Origin: Lysobacteraceae bacterium NML91-0213
GTDB taxonomy: Bacteria; Pseudomonadota; Gammaproteobacteria; Xanthomonadales; Xanthomonadaceae
Reading direction: 5' to 3'
DNA length: 64,000 nt
Assembly (NCBI GenBank): GCA_002798175.1
Contig: NWQL01000001.1
Location: 135,531 to 199,530 of the forward strand
The notes beneath the pieces were generated by a model. The model did no database searches. It was not told where the DNA came from and worked only from the letters and a program-made list of their open reading frames with translations. Both the position numbers and the translations under genes were made by a program. This document shows positions 20,232 through 28,863 of this stretch, piece after piece (the stretch's first letter is position 1; each line of letters starts with the position of its first letter).

Positions 20232-20609
20232 ATGAGCCGTCGCCGCGTCCACCGCTTGATATGTCACCTTGCACTCGGCGTCGCGCTGTCGCTGGCGCTG
20301 TTGCCCGCGGCCGGTCGTATCGCCGGTGCGGGTGCAGCACATGCCGCGCACATGGCGGGCGTGGCGAACGGCGGGCAGGCGCACGCCGGCACCGACGATG
20401 GTGCCCTGCAGCCGTCGCTGCCTGTGGACACCACCAGCGCCGATTGTGGCTATTGCCCGTTGCTCGCAAGCGCCGTGCCGGTGCCGTGCTGGGCGCTCGT
20501 GGCGGTGTCAGCGATGGCGCCGGACAAGCCGGGGCTGCGGCGTGCGGATGCACGGGATACCGGTCGGTATCCAACCGGGCTGGGATCACGCGGTCCGCCG
20601 CACGCCTGA
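20232..20609 (+). CDS. DUF2946-like small exported protein
   Basis: A 125-residue protein with a hydrophobic N-terminal segment (LICHLALGVALSLALLPAAG), a His-containing region (AHAAHMAGV) and the motif DCGYCPLLASA. A CxxC-type pair after a His-rich stretch is characteristic of DUF2946 proteins, which frequently sit next to TonB-dependent copper receptors; their biochemical role is not established. Here the copper receptor follows after 62 bases. I infer a role in copper supply for the copper enzymes nirK and azurin. Start assigned to the ATG at 20232 just before the hydrophobic segment. Confidence 0.65.
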   Translation: MSRRRVHRLICHLALGVALSLALLPAAGRIAGAGAAHAAHMAGVANGGQAHAGTDDGALQPSLPVDTTSADCGYCPLLASAVPVPCWALVAVSAMAPDKPGLRRADARDTGRYPTGLGSRGPPHA

Positions 20610-20671
20610 GCCCGACAGCTCATGCGTGCGCTGCGCAGTCCGTGCGTCCAACGAATGCCCCGGAGCACCCC

Positions 20672-22759
20672 ATGTCGACTTGCAGAAGTCCGGCGACGCC
20701 ACAGGCTTGCCTGGCGGCCGCCATCCTCGCGGCCCTGTTCGCCCCCGCGGCGCTTGCCGCCGATGTCCACGCCCACGATCCGATGGTGCCGGTCGATCTC
20801 GATGCGGTGGTGGTCACCGCGATGATGCCGGTCTCGCCACTGACCTTCGAAACCGATCCGCGCGTCCCGCGCCAGCCGGTGCCCGCCAGCGACGGTGCCG
20901 ACTACCTCAAGACCATTCCCGGCTTCGCCGTGGTGCGCAACGGCGGCAGCAACGGTGATCCGGTGCTGCGCGGCATGTTCGGCTCGCGCCTCAACCTGCT
21001 CACCAACGATGGCGCGATGCCGGGCGCGTGCCCGTCGCGGATGGACAACGCCATGTCCTATGTCGCGCCCGAGACCTATGACGCGCTGGTGGTGACCAAG
21101 GGCCCCCAGACGGTGCTGTGGGGTCCGGGTGCGTCGGCCGGAACGGTGCGCTTCGAGCGCGACCGCGAGTATTTCGCCGAACCTGCGTTCAAGTTCGCCG
21201 GCAGCGCGCTGGGCGGCAGCCGGGGCCGCAACGACCAGGTGGTCGATGCGACGTACGGCGCCCCCCTCGGCTATGCGCGCATCAGCGCCAACCGTTCCGA
21301 GTCCGGCGACTACGACGACGGCAACGGCGATCGCGTCGGTTCGGCCTGGAAGAAGTGGAACGCCGACCTTGCACTGGGCTGGACCCCCGACGCCGACACG
21401 CTGCTCGAGCTTGGCCTCGGCATCGGCGACGGCCAGGCGCGCTACGCGACCCGCGGCATGGACGGCAGCCGGTTCGACCGCAGCAACACCAGCCTGCGCT
21501 TCGAAAAGTCGAATCTCCGGCTCGGCGCCCTGCAGGCATTCGAGGCCAGCCTGTTCCACAACGTGGCCGACCACGTGATGGACAACTACAGTCTGCGCGA
21601 TCCGAACCCGACCGGTGCCATGCCGATGCCGATGGCCTCGAACGTGGAACGCAGCACCACCGGCGGACGCGCCGCGGCCACCTGGCGTGGCGCGGCCTTC
21701 GAGCTGGTCACCGGCATCGACGTCCAGGACAGCCGCCACCGCCGCCGCAGCGCGATGGGGCGCGGCGCCTACCTGGCGGTGCCGTGGACGGTGGACGCGC
21801 GCTTCGACAATGTCGGCGCCTTCGCCGAGGGCACCTGGTTCCAGGGTGAGCGCAATCGCTGGATCGCCGGCGCGCGCGTGGATCGCGCGGGCGCCGAGGA
21901 CGGTCGCGCCAGCATCGCCGGCGGCCACGGCGGCCATGCGTTGGCCAACCCCACCGCCGGCCAGTCGCGCGAGGAGACGCTCGACGCGGGCTTCGTCCGC
22001 TTCGAGCAGGACGTCGACAAGGCCCTGGGCTGGTACGCCGGCATCGGCCACACCGAGCGCATGCCGGACTACTGGGAGCTGTTCTCGGCCAACGCGGGCC
22101 CCGCGGGCGCGGTCAACGCCTTCGCCGGACTGGCCACCGAGAAGACCACCCAGCTCGACGTCGGCCTGCAGTACCGCGGCACGCGCTTCGACGCCTGGAT
22201 CTCGGCCTACGCCGGGCGCGTCGAGGACTTCATCCAGTTCCGCTACACCACCGCAATGATGGGCTCGCGCTCGGCCGTGTCGAACATCGACGCGCAGACC
22301 AGCGGCGCCGAACTGGGCGTCGAGTTCCGGCCCACCGACCGCTGGAAGCTGGCCGGCAGCCTCGCCTACGCGCGTGGCAAGGATCGCGACAGCGGACGCC
22401 CGCTGCCGCAGATGCCGCCGCTCGAGGGACGTTTCAGCGCTGACTGGAACGGCGGCAACTGGTCGGCCGGTGTCCTGGTGCGCGTGGTCGACGGCCAGGA
22501 CCGCGTGGCCAGGGGCTATGGCAACGTGGTCGGCCAGGACATCGGTCCGAGCGCGGGCTTCGCGACGCTGGCGCTCAACGCCGGCTACCGCTTCGACAGC
22601 GGCCTGCAGCTGACCGCGGGCGTCGACAACCTGTCCGATCGTGCCTACAGCGAGCACCTCAACCTCGCCGGCAACGCCGACTTCGGCTACCCGGCCGACG
22701 CGGTGCGCATCAACGGACCTGGGCGCACAGCCTGGGTGAAGCTCAATGTCAGCTATTGA
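20672..22759 (+). CDS. oprC: TonB-dependent copper receptor (OprC/NosA type)
   Basis: A 695-residue outer-membrane beta-barrel. A signal peptide (ACLAAAILAALFAPAALAA) and a TonB-box-like DLDAVVVTAM are followed by the plug domain with GADYLKTIPGFAV, PVLRGMFGSRLNLLTNDG, and the OprC signature around CPSRMDNAMSYVAPETYD and VVTKGPQTVLWGPGASAGTV. The barrel ends with a terminal aromatic-type strand (RTAWVKLNVSY). Met-rich patches such as GAMPMPMAS suit copper binding. OprC/NosA proteins carry copper into the periplasm, and NosA-type members serve copper enzymes of denitrification. The gene shares an FNR-type promoter with the DUF2946 gene before it. Confidence 0.9.
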   Translation: MSTCRSPATPQACLAAAILAALFAPAALAADVHAHDPMVPVDLDAVVVTAMMPVSPLTFETDPRVPRQPVPASDGADYLKTIPGFAVVRNGGSNGDPVLRGMFGSRLNLLTNDGAMPGACPSRMDNAMSYVAPETYDALVVTKGPQTVLWGPGASAGTVRFERDREYFAEPAFKFAGSALGGSRGRNDQVVDATYGAPLGYARISANRSESGDYDDGNGDRVGSAWKKWNADLALGWTPDADTLLELGLGIGDGQARYATRGMDGSRFDRSNTSLRFEKSNLRLGALQAFEASLFHNVADHVMDNYSLRDPNPTGAMPMPMASNVERSTTGGRAAATWRGAAFELVTGIDVQDSRHRRRSAMGRGAYLAVPWTVDARFDNVGAFAEGTWFQGERNRWIAGARVDRAGAEDGRASIAGGHGGHALANPTAGQSREETLDAGFVRFEQDVDKALGWYAGIGHTERMPDYWELFSANAGPAGAVNAFAGLATEKTTQLDVGLQYRGTRFDAWISAYAGRVEDFIQFRYTTAMMGSRSAVSNIDAQTSGAELGVEFRPTDRWKLAGSLAYARGKDRDSGRPLPQMPPLEGRFSADWNGGNWSAGVLVRVVDGQDRVARGYGNVVGQDIGPSAGFATLALNAGYRFDSGLQLTAGVDNLSDRAYSEHLNLAGNADFGYPADAVRINGPGRTAWVKLNVSY

Positions 22760-22786
22760 GCGCAACCCGCAGTGACTGCCTGCAAC

Positions 22787-22800
22787 CTGATCCATGTCAA
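22787..22800 (+). promoter_or_regulatory. FNR-type box for the DUF2249 gene
   Basis: CTGATCCATGTCAA matches the TTGAT-N4-ATCAA pattern at 8 of 10 half-site positions and lies 56-69 bases before the ATG at 22856. Confidence 0.5.
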
Positions 22801-22855
22801 TGACCGCGCAGGGTGTGCGATGCATCCTGCTGGTGTCCACACACCCGGGTGCGCC

Positions 22856-23155
22856 ATGAACGCCATCAGTGAACTCAACCTCCAGGTCCATCCGTTCGAT
22901 GCCCGCGGGGTCGGCCGCCGGTTCCGCCATGTGGCGCTGTTCGGCGCGCTCGACGCGCTGCAGCCTGGCGAGGGCATGCGTTTCATCAACGACCACGACC
23001 CGTTGCCGCTGCTTGCGCAACTGCGCGAGCGCTACGGCAAACAGCTGGCGGTGGACTACGTGCAACGCCAGCCGGGCGAGGTGGTGATCGACTTCACCGT
23101 GCTGCGCGCGCCGGTCCACGGCGAAGGCAGTGAGTGCTGTGGAGGGTGCAGCTGA
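22856..23155 (+). CDS. DUF2249 domain protein
   Basis: A 99-residue cytoplasmic protein. The pattern LNLQVHPFDARGVGRRFRHVALFGALDAL then GEGMRFINDHDPLPLLAQL is that of the DUF2249 fold, a small SirA/TusA-like alpha/beta domain with a conserved HDP motif. Such proteins often occur next to nitrite reductase, NnrS or haemerythrin genes in denitrifiers; no activity is established. The C-terminal tail ends in ECCGGCS, a Cys cluster that could bind metal. It overlaps the next gene by one base (TGATG at 23153-23157). Confidence 0.75.
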   Translation: MNAISELNLQVHPFDARGVGRRFRHVALFGALDALQPGEGMRFINDHDPLPLLAQLRERYGKQLAVDYVQRQPGEVVIDFTVLRAPVHGEGSECCGGCS

Positions 23156-23703
23156 TGGCCGCCACGTTGAAGGTCACGCTGCTGGCCGCCGCGTTCGCGG
23201 TGTCCGCCGGGCTGGCCCATGCGGCGCCGCCGGCGCATTCGCATGACGCTCATCACAGCGACCCCGCGCCGACGGCGCAGTCGCATACGGACCACCGTGG
23301 CCACGCCGCGCAAGCGGACCACGCAAATCACTCGACGCACGGCTCGCTGCTCGACGTTCCGGACGTGAAGTGGACGCCGGATGCGCCGCTGATGGCCGGC
23401 ATGCGGCGGCTGCACGCGGCGCTGGAGGGCGCGGACACCGGCGATGCGCAGCAGGCGCTGCGGCTGGCGTCGGAAGCGGATGCGGCGGTGGCCTACATGT
23501 TCGACCACTGCGAGCTCGAGGCGGAGCCCGACGTCGCCCTGCATGGCGTGCTGGCACGGGTGATGGCCGGCGCGCGGGCGCTGCGCGACGATCCCGCCGA
23601 CCTGTCACCGCTGGCAACGATGCGCGACGCGGTCGCCGACTACCCGCGTCTGTTCGACGATCCGGACTTCCCGCAATCCGGAAGCGCGCATCCGCCGCAT
23701 TGA
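23155..23703 (+). CDS. Histidine-rich exported protein of unknown function
   Basis: A 182-residue protein not recognised as a named family. It begins with a clear signal peptide (LKVTLLAAAFAVSAGLAHA) and a 60-residue stretch with more than a dozen His residues mixed with Asp and Ala (HSHDAHH, HTDHRGH, ADHANHSTH). The C-terminal part (from about residue 75) is helical and acidic, with MRRLHAALEGA, ALRLASEADAAVAYMFDHCELE and a final HPPH. The His-rich section could bind copper or zinc in the periplasm, in line with the copper receptor and NirK nearby. It is translationally coupled to the DUF2249 gene and converges on the PLP enzyme gene. Confidence 0.7.
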   Translation: MAATLKVTLLAAAFAVSAGLAHAAPPAHSHDAHHSDPAPTAQSHTDHRGHAAQADHANHSTHGSLLDVPDVKWTPDAPLMAGMRRLHAALEGADTGDAQQALRLASEADAAVAYMFDHCELEAEPDVALHGVLARVMAGARALRDDPADLSPLATMRDAVADYPRLFDDPDFPQSGSAHPPH

Positions 23704-23745
23704 CGCCGCCGCGGTGGGTATCGGCGACGTGCCGGCACGCTCAGG

Positions 23746-24879
23746 TCACGGCGCCGGATGCCAGCGGCCGGTGTCGATCGTCGCCTGCAAGCGGGCGACG
23801 GCAGCTGTTGGATCGAGACCGTGGCGATGCAGCCAGTCGGGGTTGGACAGCGTCGCGTCGTAACGTTCGCCGGGGTCGCAGAGCAGGCTGACGATGCTGC
23901 CGCGTTCGCCGCGCGCACGCATCTGCGCGGCGAGCTGCAGGCAGGCCACGAGATTGGTGCCCGATGATCCGCCGTAGCGACGCCCGAGATGGCGTTCGAG
24001 CACCTGCATCGCGGCAATCGAGGCGACGTCGGCGACCTCGACCAGCTCATCGACGATCTCGAACAGGAATCCCGGCTCCACCCGCGGTCGGCCGATGCCT
24101 TCGATCACCGTAGGCAGGCTGCATACCGCGGTGCGGTCGCGGTCGTGCCAGCCATGCGCGAAGGCACTGCCGGCGGGCTCCGCGGCGCACAGCCGCGTGC
24201 GCAGGCCGCGATATCGCAGGTAGCGGCCGATGGTGGCGGATGTGCCGCCGGTCCCGAGGCCGCAGACGATCCATGCGGGCTCGGGATGCGGTTCGCCGGC
24301 CAGCTGGCCGAGGATCGACTCGGCAATATTGTTGTTGCCACGCCAGTCGGTGGCGCGTTCAGCGAGGCCGAACTGGTCGAGATGGCAGGCACCCGCGGCG
24401 GCGTGCCAGGCGGCGCGTTCGTGCACCATCGCCGGGTCCCGCACCAGGTCGCAGTGCGCACCCATGGCCTCGACCTCGGCGATCTTGCGCGGCGCGGTGC
24501 ACGCTGGCATCACCGCGGTGAAGCGAAGGCCGAGCAGGCGTGCGAACCATGCCTCGGAGATCGCGGTGCTGCCCGACGACGCGTCCACCACCGGCTGCCC
24601 CGGACGCAGGCGGCCATTGCACAGCGCGTACAGGTACAACGAACGCGCCAGGCGATGCTTGAGGCTTCCGGTGGGGTGCGTGGCTTCGTCCTTGAAGTAG
24701 AAGTCGATATCGGGAAACCCCGGGAAGGCGAGTTTCAGCAGGTGGGTATCCGCCGAGCGGGCTGCTTCCTGGCGCAGCTGCGCCAGTGCGCGTGCGATCC
24801 ATTCGCGCTCGCCCACGCCGGCCAGGGTCGCCGTGACGGCAGTGGAGGCCGGCGGCGCACGGTCAGGCGAAGTGGACAT
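23746..24879 (-). CDS. PLP-dependent cysteine synthase-family enzyme
   Basis: A 377-residue fold-type II PLP enzyme of the cysteine synthase/cystathionine beta-synthase family. The PLP lysine lies in HPTGSLKHRLA, the substrate loop is DASSGSTAISEAW, the phosphate-binding glycine loop is CGLGTGGTSATIGR, and GGSSGTNLVA is near the C-terminus. The N-terminal 40 residues and long segments after the glycine loop differ from housekeeping CysK, so the substrate may not be O-acetylserine. It overlaps sirB2 by 17 bases and ends the nnrS-sirB2-PLP operon, which has an FNR-type box. A role under denitrifying or nitrosative conditions (for example cysteine or sulfide supply) is inference only. Confidence 0.8.
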   Translation of the reverse strand: MSTSPDRAPPASTAVTATLAGVGEREWIARALAQLRQEAARSADTHLLKLAFPGFPDIDFYFKDEATHPTGSLKHRLARSLYLYALCNGRLRPGQPVVDASSGSTAISEAWFARLLGLRFTAVMPACTAPRKIAEVEAMGAHCDLVRDPAMVHERAAWHAAAGACHLDQFGLAERATDWRGNNNIAESILGQLAGEPHPEPAWIVCGLGTGGTSATIGRYLRYRGLRTRLCAAEPAGSAFAHGWHDRDRTAVCSLPTVIEGIGRPRVEPGFLFEIVDELVEVADVASIAAMQVLERHLGRRYGGSSGTNLVACLQLAAQMRARGERGSIVSLLCDPGERYDATLSNPDWLHRHGLDPTAAVARLQATIDTGRWHPAP

Positions 24880-25264
24880 GCAGCAACCCCAGCGGGTGAT
24901 GCGCGCGCGCAACGGTGTAGACCATCGCGAAGGTCGCGAGTGCAGCGACATAGAACAGCGCACGCATCGCGCGCGTGCGCCCGCGGTGCATCGCGAACAT
25001 GCCCAGCACCACGTAGACCACGATCAGGCAGACCTTCACCGCCAGCCAGCCGTTGGCGTACAGCGCACCGGGCAGGATGCTCAGCAGCACCAACGCCGCG
25101 GCGAGCAGGGCGGTATCGATGCCCCAGCTCACCCGCCGCACTGCCAGCCGGTGTGGCCAGCGCATGCCGGCCAACGCGGCGCCGCCGCGCAGCGCGAACA
25201 GCGCGCCGCTGGCCAGCGCCAGGCCGATATGGGCGTGCCTGATCTGCGGATAGAACTCGATCAT
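24863..25264 (-). CDS. SirB2-family small membrane protein
   Basis: A 133-residue integral membrane protein with four hydrophobic helices. The start MIEFYPQIRHAHIGLALASG and FALRGG match the SirB2 (invasion regulator-like) family; GRTRAMRALFYVAALATF near the end is also typical. Conserved His residues (RHAH, MRWPHRL, RAHHPLGLLHVHF) could hold haem or metal. SirB2 function is not established. The gene follows nnrS by 23 bases and overlaps the PLP gene by 17. Confidence 0.75.
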   Translation of the reverse strand: MIEFYPQIRHAHIGLALASGALFALRGGAALAGMRWPHRLAVRRVSWGIDTALLAAALVLLSILPGALYANGWLAVKVCLIVVYVVLGMFAMHRGRTRAMRALFYVAALATFAMVYTVARAHHPLGLLHVHFA

Positions 25265-25287
25265 TGCGTCCTGTCCTCGCGCACGGA

Positions 25288-26526
25288 TCAGCCGGGCTGG
25301 CCGTCGGCGCGGGGGCTGAGATAGATGCGGCCGATGCGCGCTACCCAAGGCGCGAAGGCCACCAGCCAGCCCAGCGCCGCAGCCACGTGCCAGGCCATGG
25401 CATCCGGCACGATCTCCGCCACCACCCGCATCACCGCGACCAGCTGAATCGCGACGAACGCGAACCACGCCACGCCGTACATCGCCAGCGGCCGTCCGGA
25501 ATGACCCTGGGTGACGCGCGTGACCATGGCGATGAGCACGCTGCCGAAGAAGCCGATGAACAGCGCATGCGCGGGGCCGCGGCCGAGCCAGTACACGCCG
25601 GTCAGTGCGTAGGCGACGCTCTGCCCGGCGTACAGGGCGAAGGTGAGCGGCAGCCACGCCATGCCGACGAACAGCACCCGCAGCAAGCCGGGTACTGCGC
25701 CACGTGGCCACCAGCGCCACAGCATCGCGGCGGTGAGCGCCAGCAGCGGCAGGTCCACCAGCCACAGCCACGCATAGGCGTGGACGAGCTCCAGCGCCAG
25801 GTGCGCGAGCACCAGCGGCCAGAACAGCGCCAGCAGCCACAGCGGCCGCCACGGCTGGTAATCGCGTGCCACGCGGCTGGCGAAGAACGGAAACATGCGG
25901 TGGGCGACGGTGACGTACACCGGCAGCAGCAATCCGAACGTCCCCAGCTTGATGCTGGCGAACGCCCACCACGGCGATGCGCCCAGCACGAACGCGGTCC
26001 AGGCCAGTACGCCCAACAGACCCAGCGACAGTGCGGCGATGCACGAACGCGCATGCCAGGTCACGCCCTGCTCGCGCCACAGCAGCGGTGCCAGCGTGGC
26101 CAGGCCCGCGGTCCAGCCGGCGACGGTCATCAACAGGCCGACCACGATGCCCGCCTCCCAGCCCAGCGCACCGAGCAGGGTGCACAGCTGCCCGCCCATC
26201 AGTCCCAGTCCGACCGGCACGTAGCGCCAGCGTTCGAATTCCGGCTGGCCGGTCCACTTCGGGAAGGTGGTGAGCAGGAAGCCGAAGAAGAAGCTGGGCA
26301 GCACCTGGTACTGCATCACGAAGGCGTGCAGCCAGCCGGCGTACGGCTGCGGTTGCGGCATCGACAGCGACGGCCACCGTGCCGCCGCCAGCCACGCCGC
26401 CCACCAGGCCATCGCCAGCAGCAGGTTGCCGGCACCGATGAAGAACATCAGCCGGTGCGGCGCGGTGCCCAGCAGGCGTGGCGACACGCGCGGTCGCGCG
26501 GGAACGGGGTCGGGGTCCATGCGCAT
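25288..26526 (-). CDS. nnrS: NnrS family haem-copper membrane protein
   Basis: A 412-residue protein (406 if the second ATG at 26520 is used) with about twelve hydrophobic helices. NnrS proteins are haem- and copper-containing membrane proteins tied to nitric oxide resistance and denitrification. Landmarks are APHRLMFFIGAGNLLLAMAWW, HAFVMQYQVLPSFFFGFLLTTFPKW, VTVAHRMFPFFASRV and HALFIGFFGSVLIAMVTRVTQGHSGRPL. Conserved His residues on several helices could ligate the metals. An FNR-type box starts 30 bases upstream of the ATG. Confidence 0.92.
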   Translation of the reverse strand: MRMDPDPVPARPRVSPRLLGTAPHRLMFFIGAGNLLLAMAWWAAWLAAARWPSLSMPQPQPYAGWLHAFVMQYQVLPSFFFGFLLTTFPKWTGQPEFERWRYVPVGLGLMGGQLCTLLGALGWEAGIVVGLLMTVAGWTAGLATLAPLLWREQGVTWHARSCIAALSLGLLGVLAWTAFVLGASPWWAFASIKLGTFGLLLPVYVTVAHRMFPFFASRVARDYQPWRPLWLLALFWPLVLAHLALELVHAYAWLWLVDLPLLALTAAMLWRWWPRGAVPGLLRVLFVGMAWLPLTFALYAGQSVAYALTGVYWLGRGPAHALFIGFFGSVLIAMVTRVTQGHSGRPLAMYGVAWFAFVAIQLVAVMRVVAEIVPDAMAWHVAAALGWLVAFAPWVARIGRIYLSPRADGQPG

Positions 26527-26555
26527 CAGGATCGACCGGACCGCGTGGAGATGCC

Positions 26556-26569
26556 TTGACCCAGGTCAG
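26556..26569 (-). promoter_or_regulatory. FNR-type box for the nnrS operon
   Basis: TTGACCCAGGTCAG (read on + strand; nearly palindromic) lies 30-43 bases before the nnrS start, between nnrS and the end of the fnr gene. Confidence 0.6.
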
Positions 26570-26636
26570 GCTGCAGGTACATGCGAGACACTGCGCCGTA
26601 CCGCTGCCGCGTGCAGCCATGGCGCCGCGATGCCGC

Positions 26637-27419
26637 TCAGCCCAGCAGCGGCTCGGCGAGGGCGTCGAGTTGCGTGCGCTGCAGCAGTTCCACCTCGCGA
26701 CGGTCCAGTCGCAACAGCCCGCTTTCCTGGAACCGGCGCAGCACCCGGCTCACCGTTTCCGGCGCCAGGCGCAGGTAGTTGGCGATGTCGGTGCGCGGCA
26801 TCGTCAGCTGGAAGCGGCTGGGCGAGAAGCCGCGTGCCGCCAGCCGGCGCGACAGCCCGACCAGGAACGCCGCCATGCGCTGGTCGGCGGTCCAGTCGCC
26901 AGCCAGCAGCGCGGCGCGGCCGATGTCACGGCTGAGCAGCCGGAACAGGTGCTTCTGCAGGCCCGGCAGCTGGGTCGCCAGCACCGAGATCTTCGGAAAC
27001 GAAAACCGGCACAGCATCACCGTGTCGAGCGCCACCGCGTTGCACGGGTAGCGGTCGTCGTGGATGCCGTCGAGACCAATCACTTCGCCGGGGAAGTAGA
27101 ACCCGAGCACGTGTTCGTGGCCATCGCGGTCGACGGTGTAGGTCTTGACGGTGCCCGAGCGCACCGCGGCGATCGCCTCGAAGGCATCGCCGGCGCGGAA
27201 CACGTGGTCACCGGCACGCAGCGGACCGACATGCTCCACCAGCATGTGCAGGTCCATCAGGTCGGACTTGTTCATGCCTTCCGACATGCACGCCTGCGAG
27301 AACGCGCAGGTCGAGCAGAAGTTCAGGACGTCGCCGTCATCGGCGAGCGTGCGCGGATCCTGGCGGGGAAACGCCGTCGTTGCGTTCAAACCACGGACTC
27401 CCGCGGGCTCAGATGGCAC
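26637..27419 (-). CDS. fnr: Oxygen-sensing Crp/Fnr-family regulator (FNR/ANR)
   Basis: A 260-residue regulator activating anaerobic genes. The N-terminal Cys set CSTCAFSQAC (CX2CX5C) plus the Cys in VMLCRF supply all four ligands for an oxygen-labile [4Fe-4S] cluster, as in E. coli FNR. The effector beta-barrel includes RSGTVKTYTVDRDGHEHVLGFYFPGE. The recognition helix contains ETVSR, the E-x-x-S-R set that reads TTGAT half-sites. So this protein should bind the TTGAY-N4-RTCAR boxes seen in the block. A GTG at 27419 is taken as the start and overlaps hemN by 11 bases; a TTG at 27389 with a GGGAG upstream is an alternative. Co-transcription behind hemN implies autoregulation from the hemN box. 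Confidence 0.93.
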   Translation of the reverse strand: MPSEPAGVRGLNATTAFPRQDPRTLADDGDVLNFCSTCAFSQACMSEGMNKSDLMDLHMLVEHVGPLRAGDHVFRAGDAFEAIAAVRSGTVKTYTVDRDGHEHVLGFYFPGEVIGLDGIHDDRYPCNAVALDTVMLCRFSFPKISVLATQLPGLQKHLFRLLSRDIGRAALLAGDWTADQRMAAFLVGLSRRLAARGFSPSRFQLTMPRTDIANYLRLAPETVSRVLRRFQESGLLRLDRREVELLQRTQLDALAEPLLG

Positions 27420-28815
27420 GCGAAAAGCGCGGGCTGGCGGTGTCGGGCCCGCAGGCGGGCTGATGGAGATATCGGTCGAAGCACATGGCGATGTTACGCA
27501 ACAGCAGCCGTCCCTGCGACGTCGCGCGGATCCAGCCGGGCCCGATGCGCACCAGGCCGTCGTCGACCAGCGGTTGCAGGCGCTGCAGTTCTTCAGCGAA
27601 ATAGCCGGCGAAATCGATGTCGTAGCGTCGTTCCAGCGCGTCCACGGGGATCACCCCCTGGCACATCAGCGCCTGGATCAGGTCGGCGCGCAGCTGGTCG
27701 TCCTCGCTCAGGCGCATGCCGCGGAACACCGGAAGACGGCCTTCGTCGAGCGCGACCTGCCAGCCGGGCAGGTCGCGCGGGTTCTGGCTGAAGGTGCCGC
27801 CGATATGGCTGATCGCGCTGACCCCGAGGCCCACCAGGTCGGTGTCGGCATGGGTGGTGTAGCCCATGAAGTTGCGATGCAGGCCGCCACGTGCCTGGGC
27901 GGTGGCGAGGTCGTCATCGGGCAGCGCGAAGTGGTCCATGCCGACGTAGACGTAGCCGGCCGCGGTGAGCCTGGTGATTGCCAGCTGCAGCAGCGCAAGG
28001 CGGGTGGCGGCATCCGGCAACTCGGCGGCGTCGATCTGCTTCTGCGGGCGGAACAGCTCGGGCAGATGCGCGTAGCCGTAGACCGCGAGCCGGCCGGGGC
28101 GCACCTGCACCACGGTGTCCAGGGTGCGCGCGAAACCCTCCAGCGTCTGCCGCGGCAGCCCGTAGATCAGGTCGACGTTGACCGAGCGGAAGCCATGCTG
28201 GCGGCAGGCCTCGATGATCGCCACGGTCTCCTCGACCGACTGGACGCGGTTCACCGCCGCCTGCACGTCGGGGTCGAAATCCTGCACGCCGAGGCTCGCG
28301 CGGTTGAAGCCGGCCGCGGCGAGCTCGCCGATGTCGGCAGGCGACACGAAGCGCGGGTCCAGCTCGATCGAGATGTCGCGGTCGGCACTCGCCGACACGG
28401 TGAACTGGTGGCGCAGCGTGTCGAGCACCTCGGCCAGCTGCGCCGGTGACAGGAAGTTGGGGGTGCCACCGCCGAAGTGGATCTGGATCACCTCGCGGTC
28501 GCGGTCGAACAGCGCGGCCATCGCGGCGATCTCGCGATACAGCCGCACCAGATAGTGCTCGCCGCGCGCGAGGTCGCGGGTGATGATGCGGTTGCAGCCG
28601 CAGTAGAAGCACGGGCTCATACAGAACGGCACGTGCAGGTACAGCGACAGCCGGCGCGGGATGGGGTCGCCGTTGCTGGCCAGCACCGCCTGGCGCAGGT
28701 CGGCCTCGCCGAAGTCCGCGCTGAACTGTGGCGCGGTCGGGTACGAGGTGTAGCGCGGGCCGGGGCGGTCGTAGCGCTGCAGCAGGGCGGTATCGAATGT
28801 GGGCAGGTCGGGCAT
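27409..28815 (-). CDS. hemN: Oxygen-independent coproporphyrinogen III oxidase HemN
   Basis: A 468-residue radical-SAM enzyme that makes protoporphyrinogen IX without oxygen, supplying haem for cbb3 oxidase and other cytochromes at low oxygen. The cluster motif is LHVPFCMSPCFYCGCN (CX3CX2C plus the following Cys), preceded by PRYTSYPTAPQF. SAM and substrate motifs include FGGGTPNFL, YGLPRQT and FSQNPRD. Length is normal for true HemN rather than HemW. fnr overlaps its end, and an FNR-type box lies 35 bases before its ATG. Confidence 0.95.
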   Translation of the reverse strand: MPDLPTFDTALLQRYDRPGPRYTSYPTAPQFSADFGEADLRQAVLASNGDPIPRRLSLYLHVPFCMSPCFYCGCNRIITRDLARGEHYLVRLYREIAAMAALFDRDREVIQIHFGGGTPNFLSPAQLAEVLDTLRHQFTVSASADRDISIELDPRFVSPADIGELAAAGFNRASLGVQDFDPDVQAAVNRVQSVEETVAIIEACRQHGFRSVNVDLIYGLPRQTLEGFARTLDTVVQVRPGRLAVYGYAHLPELFRPQKQIDAAELPDAATRLALLQLAITRLTAAGYVYVGMDHFALPDDDLATAQARGGLHRNFMGYTTHADTDLVGLGVSAISHIGGTFSQNPRDLPGWQVALDEGRLPVFRGMRLSEDDQLRADLIQALMCQGVIPVDALERRYDIDFAGYFAEELQRLQPLVDDGLVRIGPGWIRATSQGRLLLRNIAMCFDRYLHQPACGPDTASPRFSRAI

Positions 28816-28849
28816 GCGGCCAGACTAGGCCCGGGGCCGGGGTTGCGCC

Positions 28850-28863
28850 TTGACCCCGATCAA
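28850..28863 (-). promoter_or_regulatory. FNR-type box for hemN-fnr
   Basis: TTGACCCCGATCAA, with matching outer TTGA/TCAA, lies 35-48 bases before the hemN start. It overlaps the last codon of the upstream haemoglobin gene. Confidence 0.7.
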
